A stretch of DNA of 64,000 nt from contig NZ_LJHS01000018.1 of the NCBI RefSeq assembly GCF_001296045.1, positions 62,001-126,000 of the forward strand. Direction: 5' to 3'. Shown piece after piece: positions 33,185 to 42,750 of this stretch. Numbering within the stretch: position 1 is the stretch's first letter; each line of letters opens with the position of its first letter. The position numbers and the translations under genes were made by a program. This DNA comes from Rhizobium sp. AAP43 (GTDB lineage: Bacteria; Pseudomonadota; Alphaproteobacteria; Rhizobiales; Rhizobiaceae). A model generated the notes under the pieces. The model was not told where the DNA came from and did no database searches. It worked only from the letters and a program-made list of their open reading frames with translations.

Positions 33185-33426
33185 GGGTGAATTTCTCTGT
33201 TGTTGGCATCGCGGCACATCGGCGCAGATGCTGTGGATCGGTCTTTGAAGCGGTCCCTTAAAGGAAAAGCGTCGTTTTCACAATGCAGCAGTTAAACCCT
33301 TCCCGCCAAAACGGCACCCCACCGGGCTTCATGCCGGAATCGATCAAGTTTACATTGCACTTTGTACTCCCTTTTGATTAATGGGGAAACGAATCTGAAC
33401 GACCATGGACAAAATGGGAGACTGAC

Positions 33427-33741
33427 ATGAGCGGCATGAGTGATCGCGAAAAAGCCTTCGAAAACAAGTTCGCACACGATCAGGAACTTCGCTTCAAGGC
33501 GGAAGCACGGCGCAACAAGCTGATTGGCCTCTGGGCTGCCGGTCTGCTCGGCAAGGCCGATCCGGATGCTTACGCCAAGGAAGTGATCGCCTCCGATTTC
33601 GAGGAAGCGGGTGATGAGGACGTTTTGCGCAAGCTGAGCGCCGATCTTGCAGCCGGTGGCGTGTCGATCACCGATGAAGAGCTTCGCGCCAAGCTGGTCG
33701 ATTTCCTCGGACAAGCGATCGAGCAGGTTCAGAACACCTGA
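33427..33741 (+). CDS. ATPase inhibitor zeta-type protein (DUF1476)
   Basis: 104 residues. The N-terminus DREKAFENKFAHDQELRFKA is the signature of alphaproteobacterial zeta subunits, which block reverse rotation of F1-ATPase in Paracoccus; potency differs between species. The family helix bundle follows (RRNKLIGLWAAGLLGKAD, TDEELRAKLVDFLGQAI). GGGAG lies before ATG 33427; ATG 33436 is a second candidate. Divergent from purC, and ended by the terminator at 33766. Confidence 0.9.
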   Translation: MSGMSDREKAFENKFAHDQELRFKAEARRNKLIGLWAAGLLGKADPDAYAKEVIASDFEEAGDEDVLRKLSADLAAGGVSITDEELRAKLVDFLGQAIEQVQNT

Positions 33742-33765
33742 TCCCGCTTCATCGGGTTGAACGAA

Positions 33766-33799
33766 GCCGCTGCAGTCAGTCGACTGCGGCGGTTTTTTT
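33766..33799 (+). terminator. Terminator after zeta gene, inside the 3' end of the GGDEF-EAL gene
   Basis: CCGCTGCAGTC (33767-33777) pairs with GACTGCGGCGG (33782-33792), with one G-U pair and a four-base loop, followed by seven T (33793-33799). The structure covers the stop codon and last codons of the convergent gene at 33776; its T-run encodes two Lys codons there. Confidence 0.85.
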
Positions 33800-36301
33800 G
33801 TGCTTGGCCAGAAGAGCCGTGGTGGCTGCGAAGTCGAGCGGGCGCGACAGGCCGAAACCTTGCAGGACATCGCAACCCAGCCGCTTCAGGATGCGCGCAT
33901 GCTCCTCTGTCTCAACGCCTTCGGCGGTGACCTTGATCTTGAGCGATCGGGCGATCTGGATGATTGACATGACAAGAACGCGTTGTTCCTGGCTCGTCGG
34001 GAGATGCTCAACCAATTGTCGATCAATCTTCAGCGTGCTGGGCTTCAGATTGAGAAGGCCGACGATCGAAGCGTGACCTGTGCCGAAGTCATCGATTTCA
34101 ATGTCGATCGAGAGCTCGCGCAGCGTCTCCAGATTGGTCATGACGGTCGCATCTTGCCGGTCCAGGAAGACGCTCTCCAGGATTTCGAAGGAGACGGTAC
34201 CTGGCCGGATGTTCAGTGAGCCCAGTCCCTGGGCGAGGTCCGGATCCGTGAGCCGTCGGGCTGAAACATTGACGGAGATTTTCGGAAGATTCAGGCCCTG
34301 CTGACGCCATGTCTCGAGGTCGGCCAGGGACTTGTCGAGCATGATGCGGTCGATCTGAGCCAGCACACCGCATTCTTCCGCCATTGGCAGAAAACGATCG
34401 GGACCAAGAATGCCGTGTTGCGGGTGCTGCCAGCGCGCAAGGCATTCCGCACCGACGATTTGGCGTGTTCGAGCATCATACTGCAGTTGATAATAGGGAA
34501 CGATCTCATCCTGCTCGAGCGCACGTAGCAGCTCGCTGGAGAGGCGTCTGGCGTCGGCCAGGATCGTTCGGCTCGATTGTGTGTAGAATTCATGCCGGCT
34601 GCGGCCATGGTTCTTGGCGTTGTAGAGCGCGATGTCAGCATTTTGCAGCAGCTGCCTCGGGTCTGCGAGTACATCAGTCGAATAGGCAATCCCGATGCTG
34701 GCACCAAAGCGGCATTCGTGACCCTTGTGCCATACGGGATGACGCATGGTCCCGATGATCCGGTCTGCCAGCAAAGAGAGGTTCTTCTCGGATCCGTCAT
34801 AGTCAACCAGCAACACAAACTCGTCGCCACCAATCCGAGCGGCAAAGCCCTCTGGCCCGATATTGTCGAGGAGAACGCGGGCCGCATGCTTGAGCATGGC
34901 ATCACCGGCGCCGTGGCCGAGTGTGTCATTAATCTGCTTGAAGCGATCAAGATCGATGTGAAGGACCGCGATACCCTGTCTTGGCGTATCGCCATCCTTG
35001 CGCCAGCTGTCGAGGCGTGCCTCAAGAAAGCGGCGATTGGGGAGCCCGGTCAGATGATCGTGCATGGCCGAATACTCTGCATCGATCCTTGTCTTTTCGA
35101 GTTCGGCATTTCGGGCCTCGGCAAGCGCCTTTTGTCTCTCCAGCTCTTCCCTCAGCCGGTGATCTTCGGTGACATCCCAGTTGACGCCAATCATCTTCAG
35201 GGCGCCGTCCTGATCCAGATAGGGCAGGCTGTTGGAGCGGATGAAGCGCGTCGAGCCGTCCTTGGCAATGATGCGGTATTCGTCTGTAAAGGGGCGCAGT
35301 TCCTTGATCCGGGCTGCGACATAGGTAAGCGTGCGCTCTCGATCGTCGGGATGCAGCTTGCTCTCCCAGAAGTCGCCCACCTTGATATCGGCGTCGCCGG
35401 AAAACTCGAAGATCCGCCGCATACCGTCGTCCCAATCACTGGTCCCGGTTGAGAAATCGGTCTCGAAGATTCCGATCCGCGACAGATCCAGCGCCAGTTT
35501 CAGCCGACGCGAAAGACCTTCCAGCCACTCTTCCTGATCCTTGCGTGCGGTAACGTCCGTATCGGTTCCAACGATCCTTGCGGGCTGGCCACTTTCATTG
35601 CGTTCGACGCAGGCCCCCCTGCATTCGATCCAGATGTAGTGTCCGTCCTTGTGCCGCTCGCGATACTCGAAGGTCATGTAGTCCGGATCACCGGCATTCT
35701 GTCGCTCGATACAGTGCAGGACCCGCTCGCGATCTTGCGGATGCACGAGTTCCAGCCACTCGTCTGTGTTCGGCGGGATCGGATCCTCTGGTTTAAGGCC
35801 GCGGATCGCACGCCAAACGTCGGAATAGTAGAGTTCCCCCGTGCTCCTCTGGTCCCAGACGCCCGATACGGAGCAGACCAAGGCATGGTTCCAGCGGCTT
35901 TCCCGCTCGGCCAGAAGATCGATGCTCTCCCGGAGGGACGTGATCTCGGTCAACTGCAATAGAATGGCGGGTAGGCGGGGTAGAGGGCCAAGGTGAGGGC
36001 GCGCTAGCGCCGCAATGTAAGTTTTCGTTGGGCTCGCCTTCGTGCGGATTTCCAATGTGGCGGACGGTCCGCCCATGGCAATCCTGCGCAAGGCAAGCCA
36101 AAAGGCGGAAGCATTCTCATCCAGAATGGCTGTTGCGAAATCATGGCCACGCGCGAGGTGGCCGATGACGGAGCGCATCGCCTCGTTGTGATCCTGCAGA
36201 ATACCCGTTTCGCCGATCCATGCGGCTGGCCATGGCAAGTCGCGGATCTGGATCGAGTTGCTTCGGGCAACTGGCACCTCGGCGGCAACGTCTGGGCGCA
36301 A
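33776..36301 (-). CDS. PAS-PAS-GGDEF-EAL cyclic-di-GMP protein
   Basis: 841 residues, cytosolic. Two PAS regions with PAC-type ends lie near residues 130-250 (YYSDVWRAIRGLKPEDP) and 265-385 (DEYRIIAKDGSTRFIRSN). A diguanylate cyclase domain follows with intact IGGDEF. An EAL phosphodiesterase domain has ECLARW in place of EALxRW, DDFGTG, LKIDRQ and VTAEGVET. The inhibitory site RxxD that normally lies nine residues before GGDEF reads GPEG here, so product feedback is probably lost. Net activity cannot be told. Start at 36301 is the longest option; the first residues are not family-supported. Confidence 0.9.
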   Translation of the reverse strand: MRPDVAAEVPVARSNSIQIRDLPWPAAWIGETGILQDHNEAMRSVIGHLARGHDFATAILDENASAFWLALRRIAMGGPSATLEIRTKASPTKTYIAALARPHLGPLPRLPAILLQLTEITSLRESIDLLAERESRWNHALVCSVSGVWDQRSTGELYYSDVWRAIRGLKPEDPIPPNTDEWLELVHPQDRERVLHCIERQNAGDPDYMTFEYRERHKDGHYIWIECRGACVERNESGQPARIVGTDTDVTARKDQEEWLEGLSRRLKLALDLSRIGIFETDFSTGTSDWDDGMRRIFEFSGDADIKVGDFWESKLHPDDRERTLTYVAARIKELRPFTDEYRIIAKDGSTRFIRSNSLPYLDQDGALKMIGVNWDVTEDHRLREELERQKALAEARNAELEKTRIDAEYSAMHDHLTGLPNRRFLEARLDSWRKDGDTPRQGIAVLHIDLDRFKQINDTLGHGAGDAMLKHAARVLLDNIGPEGFAARIGGDEFVLLVDYDGSEKNLSLLADRIIGTMRHPVWHKGHECRFGASIGIAYSTDVLADPRQLLQNADIALYNAKNHGRSRHEFYTQSSRTILADARRLSSELLRALEQDEIVPYYQLQYDARTRQIVGAECLARWQHPQHGILGPDRFLPMAEECGVLAQIDRIMLDKSLADLETWRQQGLNLPKISVNVSARRLTDPDLAQGLGSLNIRPGTVSFEILESVFLDRQDATVMTNLETLRELSIDIEIDDFGTGHASIVGLLNLKPSTLKIDRQLVEHLPTSQEQRVLVMSIIQIARSLKIKVTAEGVETEEHARILKRLGCDVLQGFGLSRPLDFAATTALLAKHKKTAAVD

Positions 36302-36431
36302 GAGCGGGCTCCGAACTCAAGAGTTTACCCCAAGAGTTTATAAGAGCCACCTTAAGAAGGCTTTAAAAGGTTGTAGTCCGTCTGCGTCTGTCGATCAGCG
36401 CGTGTCTGAAAGCCGTGTTTGAAGCTTGCGC

Positions 36432-36980
36432 TTAAAGCCGTCCTAGGAACTGCGCAAACACCATCGTGCCCTCAGGCCATGGACCATGGCCCGATTCCGC
36501 ATTGATATGACCGGATTCGCCTGCATCGATCAGGAATGAGCCCCACGCATTGGTGATATCTTCAGCATGGGCGTATGTCCCGAACGGGTCGTTGCGGCTG
36601 GCGATCGTGATCGACGGAAAGGGCAGGGGATCGCGCGGATAGGGGCCAAAGGTCATCAGGTGTTTCGGCCGAATGTCCGGATTTGCGACATCTGGCGGGG
36701 CAACGAGGAAAGCCCCCGCGATCCGCTGCGTCATCCGCGGTACCGCATGGATGACGGCGGGCACGCCCAGCGAGTGGGCCACCAGCACAACGGGACGTGT
36801 CGCTCTGTTGACCTCTTCGACCACGCGGTCGATCCAGTCTTCGCGCACCGGCTTGGACCACTCGGCCTGTTCGACACGCCTTGCCGTCGACAGCTTCGAT
36901 TCCCAGCGGGTCTGCCAGTGATCGGGTCCGGAATTGGTGTAGCCGGGGACAATCAGGATTTCTGCTTCTGAGACTTTCAT
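36432..36980 (-). CDS. RBBP9/YdeN-type serine hydrolase
   Basis: 182 residues. N-terminus AEILIVPGYTNSGPDHWQTRWE is typical of this alpha/beta hydrolase group. Catalytic triad: Ser in VAHSLGVPA, Asp in ASRNDPFGTY, His in SGHINAESGHGPW. Substrate unknown. ATG 36980 is selected by family length; in-frame starts at 37082 and 37112 would add a basic leader of 34-44 residues. About 300 bases upstream, up to the DUF2189 gene, hold no other recognisable gene. Confidence 0.85.
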   Translation of the reverse strand: MKVSEAEILIVPGYTNSGPDHWQTRWESKLSTARRVEQAEWSKPVREDWIDRVVEEVNRATRPVVLVAHSLGVPAVIHAVPRMTQRIAGAFLVAPPDVANPDIRPKHLMTFGPYPRDPLPFPSITIASRNDPFGTYAHAEDITNAWGSFLIDAGESGHINAESGHGPWPEGTMVFAQFLGRL

Positions 36981-37278
36981 GGCCCCTATCTGCGTTTCCA
37001 CCGGCGCGACGTCAAGGTTCCTGAACGGATCCTGGCGAAGCTTTTTGCGCGCGACGGACCTCTTTTCCTGTGTCGATGCCATCACGACAACTTGTGGCGG
37101 CGGCCGCGACATCCTGGCCCAGGTCTGATAGTCTTACCGACTACGGCAAAGACTGGCCGTTTTATCTCGCTGTCCGATCCAAGAAGATCCCCGGCGGAGA
37201 CATGGTGCGGCATTCTCAGTCGCCGCCTGTGCATGACACTTTGAAGCCTGCAAATTCATGTTTGAGGAGGAAGTGGAA

Positions 37279-38070
37279 ATGTCGAATTTTCATGTGATGA
37301 CAGGCGTTACCGGTACGATCGAACGGCCCGCAATCCGAAAGATCGGGGTCTCTGATGTGTTTGCCGCCCTTAAGGCCGGCTATCGTGACTTTGGCGAAAA
37401 GCCCACCCACTATGCGTTCGTGGCGCTGATCTATCCGATCGCTGGTGCGATGATGATTGGATGGAGCGCAGGTGTCGAACTCCTGCCGATGGTCTATCCC
37501 TTGTTGACCGGATTTGCTCTGGTCGGACCCTTGCTTGCCTTGGGGCTGATGGAAATCAGCCGCCGGCGCGAACGTGGCGAGGATACGGGCTTGGCAGATA
37601 TGGGCGCGATCCTGAAGTCGCCGTCGCTTCCGGCCCTGCTGATGATGAGTATCTACCTGCTATCGCTGTTCATGGTCTGGCTGGTCGGGTCCCGCGGGTT
37701 GTATCTCTCGCTGATCGGTGACTATCCGTCGCCGGGCGTCTTCTCCTTCGCCAGTGACGTGTTGAGCCATCCGAACGCCATGGCCTTCCTCTTCTGGAGC
37801 AACGCCTTCGGGTTCGTGCTGGCGCTCGTCGCGTTGGTGATCAGCATCGTCGCCTTTCCAATGCTGCTAGATCGCGATTGCGGCGCTGCCTGCGCCGTGC
37901 AGACCTCGGTTCGCGCAAGCATGACGAACCCGATACCTGTAGCAGTATGGGGGCTAATGGTTGCCGCGTTGCTGGCAATCGGCATGGCGACGCTTTTGGT
38001 AGGCCTGGTGGTGATCGTACCGATCCTCGGACATGCGACCTGGCACTTCTATCGCAGGCTGGTGGTCTGA
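37279..38070 (+). CDS. DUF2189 membrane protein
   Basis: 263 residues with about six hydrophobic segments (for example ALIYPIAGAMMIGWS, LLTGFALVGPLLALGL, ALVALVISIVAFPMLL, LLVGLVVIVPILGHATWHFY). The motif GYRDFGEKPTHYAF and C-terminal GHATWHFYRR identify DUF2189, of unknown function. GAGGAGG lies about eight bases before ATG 37279, which decides this start over the ATG at 37258. Confidence 0.88.
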   Translation: MSNFHVMTGVTGTIERPAIRKIGVSDVFAALKAGYRDFGEKPTHYAFVALIYPIAGAMMIGWSAGVELLPMVYPLLTGFALVGPLLALGLMEISRRRERGEDTGLADMGAILKSPSLPALLMMSIYLLSLFMVWLVGSRGLYLSLIGDYPSPGVFSFASDVLSHPNAMAFLFWSNAFGFVLALVALVISIVAFPMLLDRDCGAACAVQTSVRASMTNPIPVAVWGLMVAALLAIGMATLLVGLVVIVPILGHATWHFYRRLVV

Positions 38071-38113
38071 GCCGCCGCCTGCGCGAGAACGAATATTGAT
38101 AAGAAGAGGCCGG

Positions 38114-38416
38114 CTAGAAGAGTGAAGATCTCTGGCCGGCCAAAAACATGAGCGCCGCCACTCCTGCAAGGGCAAACGCGAGGCATCTTTCACGGAGGGA
38201 TTCCGTGACGGCAGCGACAGTTCCCTGCGCCAGAAGGGCAGCCGACAGGGCGAGGCCCATCATGACTGTTCGGTTTCCGGCACCTTCGATCTGCGTTGCA
38301 TCGATGGCGCCGTCCATACTCTTTATCCAATCATACTCACTGCCACAGAACAGTATCATCACGAGAATGGCGGCGGCGTAGAGGCAATGCGCAAACAGTC
38401 GTAGCGGCGTCGTCAT
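38114..38416 (-). CDS. Small membrane protein
   Basis: 100 residues with three predicted membrane segments (LYAAAILVMILFCG, GLALSAALLAQGTVAAV, CLAFALAGVAALMFLAG). No family recognised. AGAGG lies five bases before ATG 38416. It is transcribed after purB across the terminator at 38440 and converges on the DUF2189 gene. Confidence 0.65.
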   Translation of the reverse strand: MTTPLRLFAHCLYAAAILVMILFCGSEYDWIKSMDGAIDATQIEGAGNRTVMMGLALSAALLAQGTVAAVTESLRERCLAFALAGVAALMFLAGQRSSLF

Positions 38417-38439
38417 GGCCACCTCTTTCAGCGGAGATC

Positions 38440-38477
38440 AAAAAAAAGCGCCTCAGGTATAATCACCTGAGACGCTT
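38440..38477 (-). terminator. Rho-independent terminator after purB
   Basis: On the minus strand the stem GCGTCTCAGGT / ACCTGAGGCGC, with one mismatch and a six-base loop, ends in about eight T (complement of 38440-38447). It is 24 bases beyond the purB stop. Confidence 0.88.
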
Positions 38478-38500
38478 CTCATCTATGGGGTCGATGGATA

Positions 38501-39802
38501 TCAGCCGAAGACGCGGGCGAAGATCGTGTCGACATGCTTGGTGTGATAGCCGAGATCGAACTTCTCGCGGATCTCAGCTTCCGACAGGGCTGCGCGAACT
38601 TCTTCGTCGCCCAGCAGTTCTTCAAGGAAGTCGGCGCCCTTTTCCCAGACCTTCATCGCGTTCCGCTGCACGAGACGGTAGCTGTCCTCGCGCGACACGC
38701 CGGCTTGCGTCAGCGCGAGAAGAACGCGCTGGCTCATGACCAGACCCTTGAACTGGTTCATGTTGCGCAGCATGTTTTCCGGATAGATCACCAGCTTTTC
38801 GATGACGCCCGCCAGACGGTTGAGCGCAAAATCGAGGGTGATGGTCGTATCCGGGCCGATGGCGCGCTCAACGCTCGAATGGCTGATGTCGCGCTCGTGC
38901 CAGAGGGCCACATTTTCCAGTGCCGGCACGACCGACATGCGCACGAGGCGGGCAAGACCGGTCAGGTTCTCGGTGAGGACCGGGTTGCGCTTGTGTGGCA
39001 TGGCCGAAGAGCCCTTCTGGCCCGGCGAGAAGAATTCTTCCGCTTCCAGCACCTCCGTGCGCTGCATGTGGCGGATTTCGATCGCAACATTCTCGATCGA
39101 CGAAGCGATCACGCCAAGCGTGGCAAAGAACATCGCATGGCGGTCGCGCGGGATAACCTGGGTCGAGATCGGCTCCGGCACCAGACCAAGCTTTGCGCAG
39201 ACATGTTCCTCGACACGGGGATCGATATTGGCAAAAGTGCCAACGGCACCTGAAATCGCGCCAGTTGCAATTTCTGCACGGGCATTGACCAGGCGGTCGC
39301 GGTTGCGGCGCATTTCGGCGTAGAAACGTGCGAATGTCAGGCCCATTGTCGTCGGTTCGGCATGGATGCCATGGCTGCGGCCGATGCGGACCGTATCCTT
39401 GTGCTCGAAGGCGCGGGCCTTCAGAGCCGCGAGCACCCGGTCCATGTCGGCCAGCAACAGGTCGGCGGCGCGCACGAGCTGGATATTGAGCGTCGTGTCG
39501 AGAACGTCGGACGAGGTCATGCCCTGGTGGACGAAGCGCGAGTCCGGGCCGATGAATTCGGCGAGATGTGTCAGGAAGGCGATGACGTCATGCTTGGTGA
39601 CGGCTTCGATCTCATCGATGCGTGCGACGTCGAATTCCGCCGGCCCGCCCTTTTCCCAGATCGTGCGAGCAGATTCCTTCGGGATCACGCCGAGGTCGGC
39701 CAGCGCGTCGCAGGCATGCGCCTCGATCTCGAACCAGATGCGGAACTTGGTTTCGGGGGACCAGATGGCGACCATTTCCGGCCGGGAGTAGCGGGGGATC
39801 AT
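38501..39802 (-). CDS. purB: Adenylosuccinate lyase
   Basis: Acts twice in purine synthesis, releasing fumarate from SAICAR and adenylosuccinate. 433 residues: MIPRYSRPEMVAIWSPETKF, THDVIAF-type segment (TKHDVIAFL), VHQGMTSSDVLDT, IGRSHGIHAEPTTMG and the family signature SSAMPHKRNP. The C-terminus is normal length. 61 bases downstream of the small membrane gene at 39864, so probably in the same transcript as rpe. Confidence 0.97.
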   Translation of the reverse strand: MIPRYSRPEMVAIWSPETKFRIWFEIEAHACDALADLGVIPKESARTIWEKGGPAEFDVARIDEIEAVTKHDVIAFLTHLAEFIGPDSRFVHQGMTSSDVLDTTLNIQLVRAADLLLADMDRVLAALKARAFEHKDTVRIGRSHGIHAEPTTMGLTFARFYAEMRRNRDRLVNARAEIATGAISGAVGTFANIDPRVEEHVCAKLGLVPEPISTQVIPRDRHAMFFATLGVIASSIENVAIEIRHMQRTEVLEAEEFFSPGQKGSSAMPHKRNPVLTENLTGLARLVRMSVVPALENVALWHERDISHSSVERAIGPDTTITLDFALNRLAGVIEKLVIYPENMLRNMNQFKGLVMSQRVLLALTQAGVSREDSYRLVQRNAMKVWEKGADFLEELLGDEEVRAALSEAEIREKFDLGYHTKHVDTIFARVFG

Positions 39803-39863
39803 GGGCTTAAGTCTTTCGTTCGAGCTGAATTCTGGCTCGCTTTAGCAAAGTGGAACGTCAAGC

Positions 39864-40385
39864 TCAACGGTTACGGCGCGCCATGGTGAAACTGAGGACA
39901 AACAGGATGGCAAAGCCCACCGGAAAGAAGTGCCGGAGACCCGTCACGGCGAACTGGTAGAAGGCGGATGCCGATGTGAAGACCTGCTGATACACCCAGA
40001 TACGCGAAGGGAATGGCGCATGCCAATGGGCATAGAAGATGCGGTAGTGCAGGGCAAAGAGGCCAGCGGTCGCCAGGATCGTCAAAAGGCCGAGCAGGAG
40101 CAGCCAGGCGGCAAGGACAGCCGGTGCTGGTCGCTTCACCGTGAGCCACCCAATCAAAGGTAGGGCGGAAACCCAGCCCAACGCTCCGCCGGCCGCATAG
40201 AGCAGGGTGAGGGCCGGTGTATGGCTGCCCATATCGCGGCCGAAAACAATCGTCGAGGCGACGAGGCTGGACGCCATGGCAAAGGCCCAGAGAATAGCAC
40301 CACCAAACCAGAGCCGTATCGGGGGCAGACGGCGCGGGGCATTTACGCCTGGATCTTGCACTCTGTCTGCGCCCCGCTTCATCAT
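39864..40385 (-). CDS. Four-helix membrane protein (173 aa)
   Basis: Not recognised. Basic N-terminus with Pro-rich leader (RRLPPIRLWF), then four predicted membrane segments (AILWAFAMASSLVAST, LLYAAGGALGWVSALPLIGW, AAWLLLLGLLTILATAGLF, FFPVGFAILFVLSFTM). Starts ATGATG at 40385 or 40382, overlapping the stop of the upstream secreted-protein gene. Likely part of the rpe to purB transcript. Confidence 0.7.
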   Translation of the reverse strand: MMKRGADRVQDPGVNAPRRLPPIRLWFGGAILWAFAMASSLVASTIVFGRDMGSHTPALTLLYAAGGALGWVSALPLIGWLTVKRPAPAVLAAWLLLLGLLTILATAGLFALHYRIFYAHWHAPFPSRIWVYQQVFTSASAFYQFAVTGLRHFFPVGFAILFVLSFTMARRNR

Positions 40386-41101
40386 GGTCTCACCGGTACG
40401 GCGAGCCAGCGGACATTGTTCCCCTCGAAGCCCAGGGTCAGCATCTGCACCATCACCATGTGCGGCCCTTTTGACCCATACCGAGGCGTAACAACGCCGG
40501 CGATCCCGTAACTACTCGGGCAGTGGCGACTGGTTGGTACCCGCTGGTCCTCATAGACCTTGCGGGCGTCGGCTGGTTTGGCGTCATCTGCAAGCGTCAG
40601 CCGAAATCCCTGAACATCAACCGTAAGGTCCTTGCAAATCCCCTCCGCCGATGCGGAAAACTGCTCGAGTTTCAGCCGGTAGATGCCATCGGCGACGTAA
40701 AGGCTTGGGGTTGCCTGATAGCGCAGGTTCTGAAACTCTTGCCCAAGCTCGCTCACCGGATTGAAGGCTGCCAAATAGCCAGGATCCTCGCCGATCCCAT
40801 GGGCCTCGAACAGTGCCGACGCCTTGGTCGCGCTCTCGCGCCGTGCCTCACCAATGGTCGCATCCTCGCGCTTCACCAGGACATCGATCGGCGTGCCGGG
40901 TACAAAACTGTCCGTCTCCGTGTCGATGATGGAGACGCTGGAATACGGGAAGCCCGAACCGTCCTGCTCGCCGAATTCTTCATAGGCGAAGTAACGGCCA
41001 TCCTGTGAAAAACCATGCGGCCGCATCTCGGCGACATCGCCGGCTTTGGCTGACGTCGTCAGAAGCGCGATCAGGATCAGAACGAGAGCGCTTGCTTTCA
41101 C
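40382..41101 (-). CDS. DUF2259-like secreted protein
   Basis: 239 residues. Signal peptide [20 protein letters not shown], then the conserved N-terminal motif [24 protein letters not shown] is split here as [17 protein letters not shown] and [10 protein letters not shown], matching the DUF2259 family of predicted secreted proteins. Function unknown. Start is GTG at 41101, overlapping the rpe stop by four bases (GTGA). Confidence 0.82.
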   Translation of the reverse strand: MKASALVLILIALLTTSAKAGDVAEMRPHGFSQDGRYFAYEEFGEQDGSGFPYSSVSIIDTETDSFVPGTPIDVLVKREDATIGEARRESATKASALFEAHGIGEDPGYLAAFNPVSELGQEFQNLRYQATPSLYVADGIYRLKLEQFSASAEGICKDLTVDVQGFRLTLADDAKPADARKVYEDQRVPTSRHCPSSYGIAGVVTPRYGSKGPHMVMVQMLTLGFEGNNVRWLAVPVRP

Positions 41102-41775
41102 ATGCGCCCCGTATCTGCAGCCTGGCGCAAGGCCGCGACCGTCTGGCGATAGTCTGCGACGCCCCGACCCTTGTAGATCGCCGATCCGGCAACCAGAACA
41201 TTGGCGCCGGCGCGCGTGATCTCGGCGGCATTCGCAGCGGTGACACCGCCGTCGACTTCAAGATCGATCGGGCGGTTGCCGATCAAGGCATGGGCCTTTG
41301 CGATCTTGTCGGTCATGGCAGGGATATATTTCTGACCGCCAAAGCCTGGGTTGACGCTCATGATCAAGATGAGGTCTAGATCGTCCATCACGTGCTCAAG
41401 GATCGAGAGCGGGGTTGCCGGGTTGAGCGAGACGCCGGCCTTTTTGCCGAGTGCCCGAATGGTTTGCAGCGAACGGTGCAGGTGCGGTCCGGCTTCGGCA
41501 TGGACTGTGATGATGTCACAGCCAGCGTCCGCGAAGGCTGCGAGATAGGGGTCGGCAGGTGCAATCATCAGATGGCAGTCGAACACAGCCGTGGTATGTG
41601 GGCGCAGCGCCTTGATGATTGCCGGGCCAAAGGAGATGTTCGGCACGAAGTGGCCATCCATAACGTCGAGATGGACCCATTCGGCCCCCGCTTCCACGAC
41701 ATCCGAGACTTCCTCGCCGAGTCGCGAAAAGTCGGCGGCGAGAATGGAGGGGGAAATCTTCAGCGGGCGGGTCAT
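41098..41775 (-). CDS. rpe: Ribulose-phosphate 3-epimerase
   Basis: Interconverts ribulose 5-phosphate and xylulose 5-phosphate. 225 residues: [69 protein letters not shown] and VAGSAIY. GAGGAG lies six bases before ATG 41775. First gene of a minus-strand run with the DUF2259-like gene, the membrane protein and purB. Confidence 0.97.
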   Translation of the reverse strand: MTRPLKISPSILAADFSRLGEEVSDVVEAGAEWVHLDVMDGHFVPNISFGPAIIKALRPHTTAVFDCHLMIAPADPYLAAFADAGCDIITVHAEAGPHLHRSLQTIRALGKKAGVSLNPATPLSILEHVMDDLDLILIMSVNPGFGGQKYIPAMTDKIAKAHALIGNRPIDLEVDGGVTAANAAEITRAGANVLVAGSAIYKGRGVADYRQTVAALRQAADTGRM

Positions 41776-41979
41776 CGGAGCTCCTCGTTGACAGTCGAGC
41801 CATCTGGGTTCGCAGCGGACATCGCTCGGCATCCGCAGGATGGCTCTCTTGGCCGCTCGAATATCATCGGGGGCACGTGGCGGCAACCATGCCTTGGGAT
41901 GAGGTCAATACCACCTTGACGGCGTGGCGTGGGGCCTGCATCCCTGCATCCGCTTGAGGAATTTGTCTGGGAGGACGGC

Positions 41980-42744
41980 ATGTCGAAGTTTGCGATCATC
42001 ACCGGCGGAAGTTCCGGTATCGGGCGCCATCTTGTGCGGGCATTTAGCGACAAGGGTTACGCTGTCGCTTTTACGCATCTCGGACAGACGGATGCGGCGA
42101 ACGCCGTCGAAGCGGATGTGGCAGCGCAGGGTGGCCGGGCGATCGGCCGCGAATGCGAAGTCGCCAACAGCGCGGCCATTGAAGCTTTTCTCGATGAGGC
42201 CATCGCCTGGGCCGGTCAGGTGCCGGATGTGCTCGTCAACAATGCCGGCATCCAGACGTGGGCGTCCCTTCTGGATCTCCCAGAAGAACGTTGGGATGCG
42301 GTGATAAATACCAATCTCAAGGGCACATTCCTCAATACCCAGCTGGTGGCCCGCCGTATGGTCGCGGCAAAGACGGGTGGTTCGATCATCAACCTTGGTT
42401 CCGGCTGCAACAAGCTCGCCTTTCCCAAGCTCGTCGACTACACGGCCTCCAAGGGCGGTATCGAGCAATTCACCAAGGTCTCTGCAGTCGAGCTTGGACC
42501 ATACGGAATCAGGGTCAACTGCATCGCGCCGGGCGCAATCGAGACGGCACGCACCAAGGCTGAATCGCCGGATTATGCCAAGACCTGGGGCGATGTCACG
42601 CCGCTGCGGCGGGTCGGAACGCCGGAAGATCTGGCAGGCCCGATCCTCTTTCTCGCTGGCGAACAATCCGCCTTTGTGACCGGCCAAACCATTTGGGTCG
42701 ATGGTGGCGTCTTTACCCAGGCCTTCTGGCCTTACCGGGAGTAG
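41980..42744 (+). CDS. Short-chain dehydrogenase/reductase
   Basis: 254 residues, classical SDR: cofactor motif TGGSSGIG, NNAG (NNAGIQTW), catalytic Ser-Tyr-Lys in NLGSGCNKLAFPKLVDYTASK, and the C-terminal GQTIWVDGG. Sugar-alcohol or 3-oxoacyl-type substrates are typical; none can be assigned. GGGAGGA lies about six bases before ATG 41980. An in-frame start at 41929 is less likely. Convergent with the binding-protein gene. Confidence 0.88.
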   Translation: MSKFAIITGGSSGIGRHLVRAFSDKGYAVAFTHLGQTDAANAVEADVAAQGGRAIGRECEVANSAAIEAFLDEAIAWAGQVPDVLVNNAGIQTWASLLDLPEERWDAVINTNLKGTFLNTQLVARRMVAAKTGGSIINLGSGCNKLAFPKLVDYTASKGGIEQFTKVSAVELGPYGIRVNCIAPGAIETARTKAESPDYAKTWGDVTPLRRVGTPEDLAGPILFLAGEQSAFVTGQTIWVDGGVFTQAFWPYRE

Positions 42745-42750
42745 GCAGGG

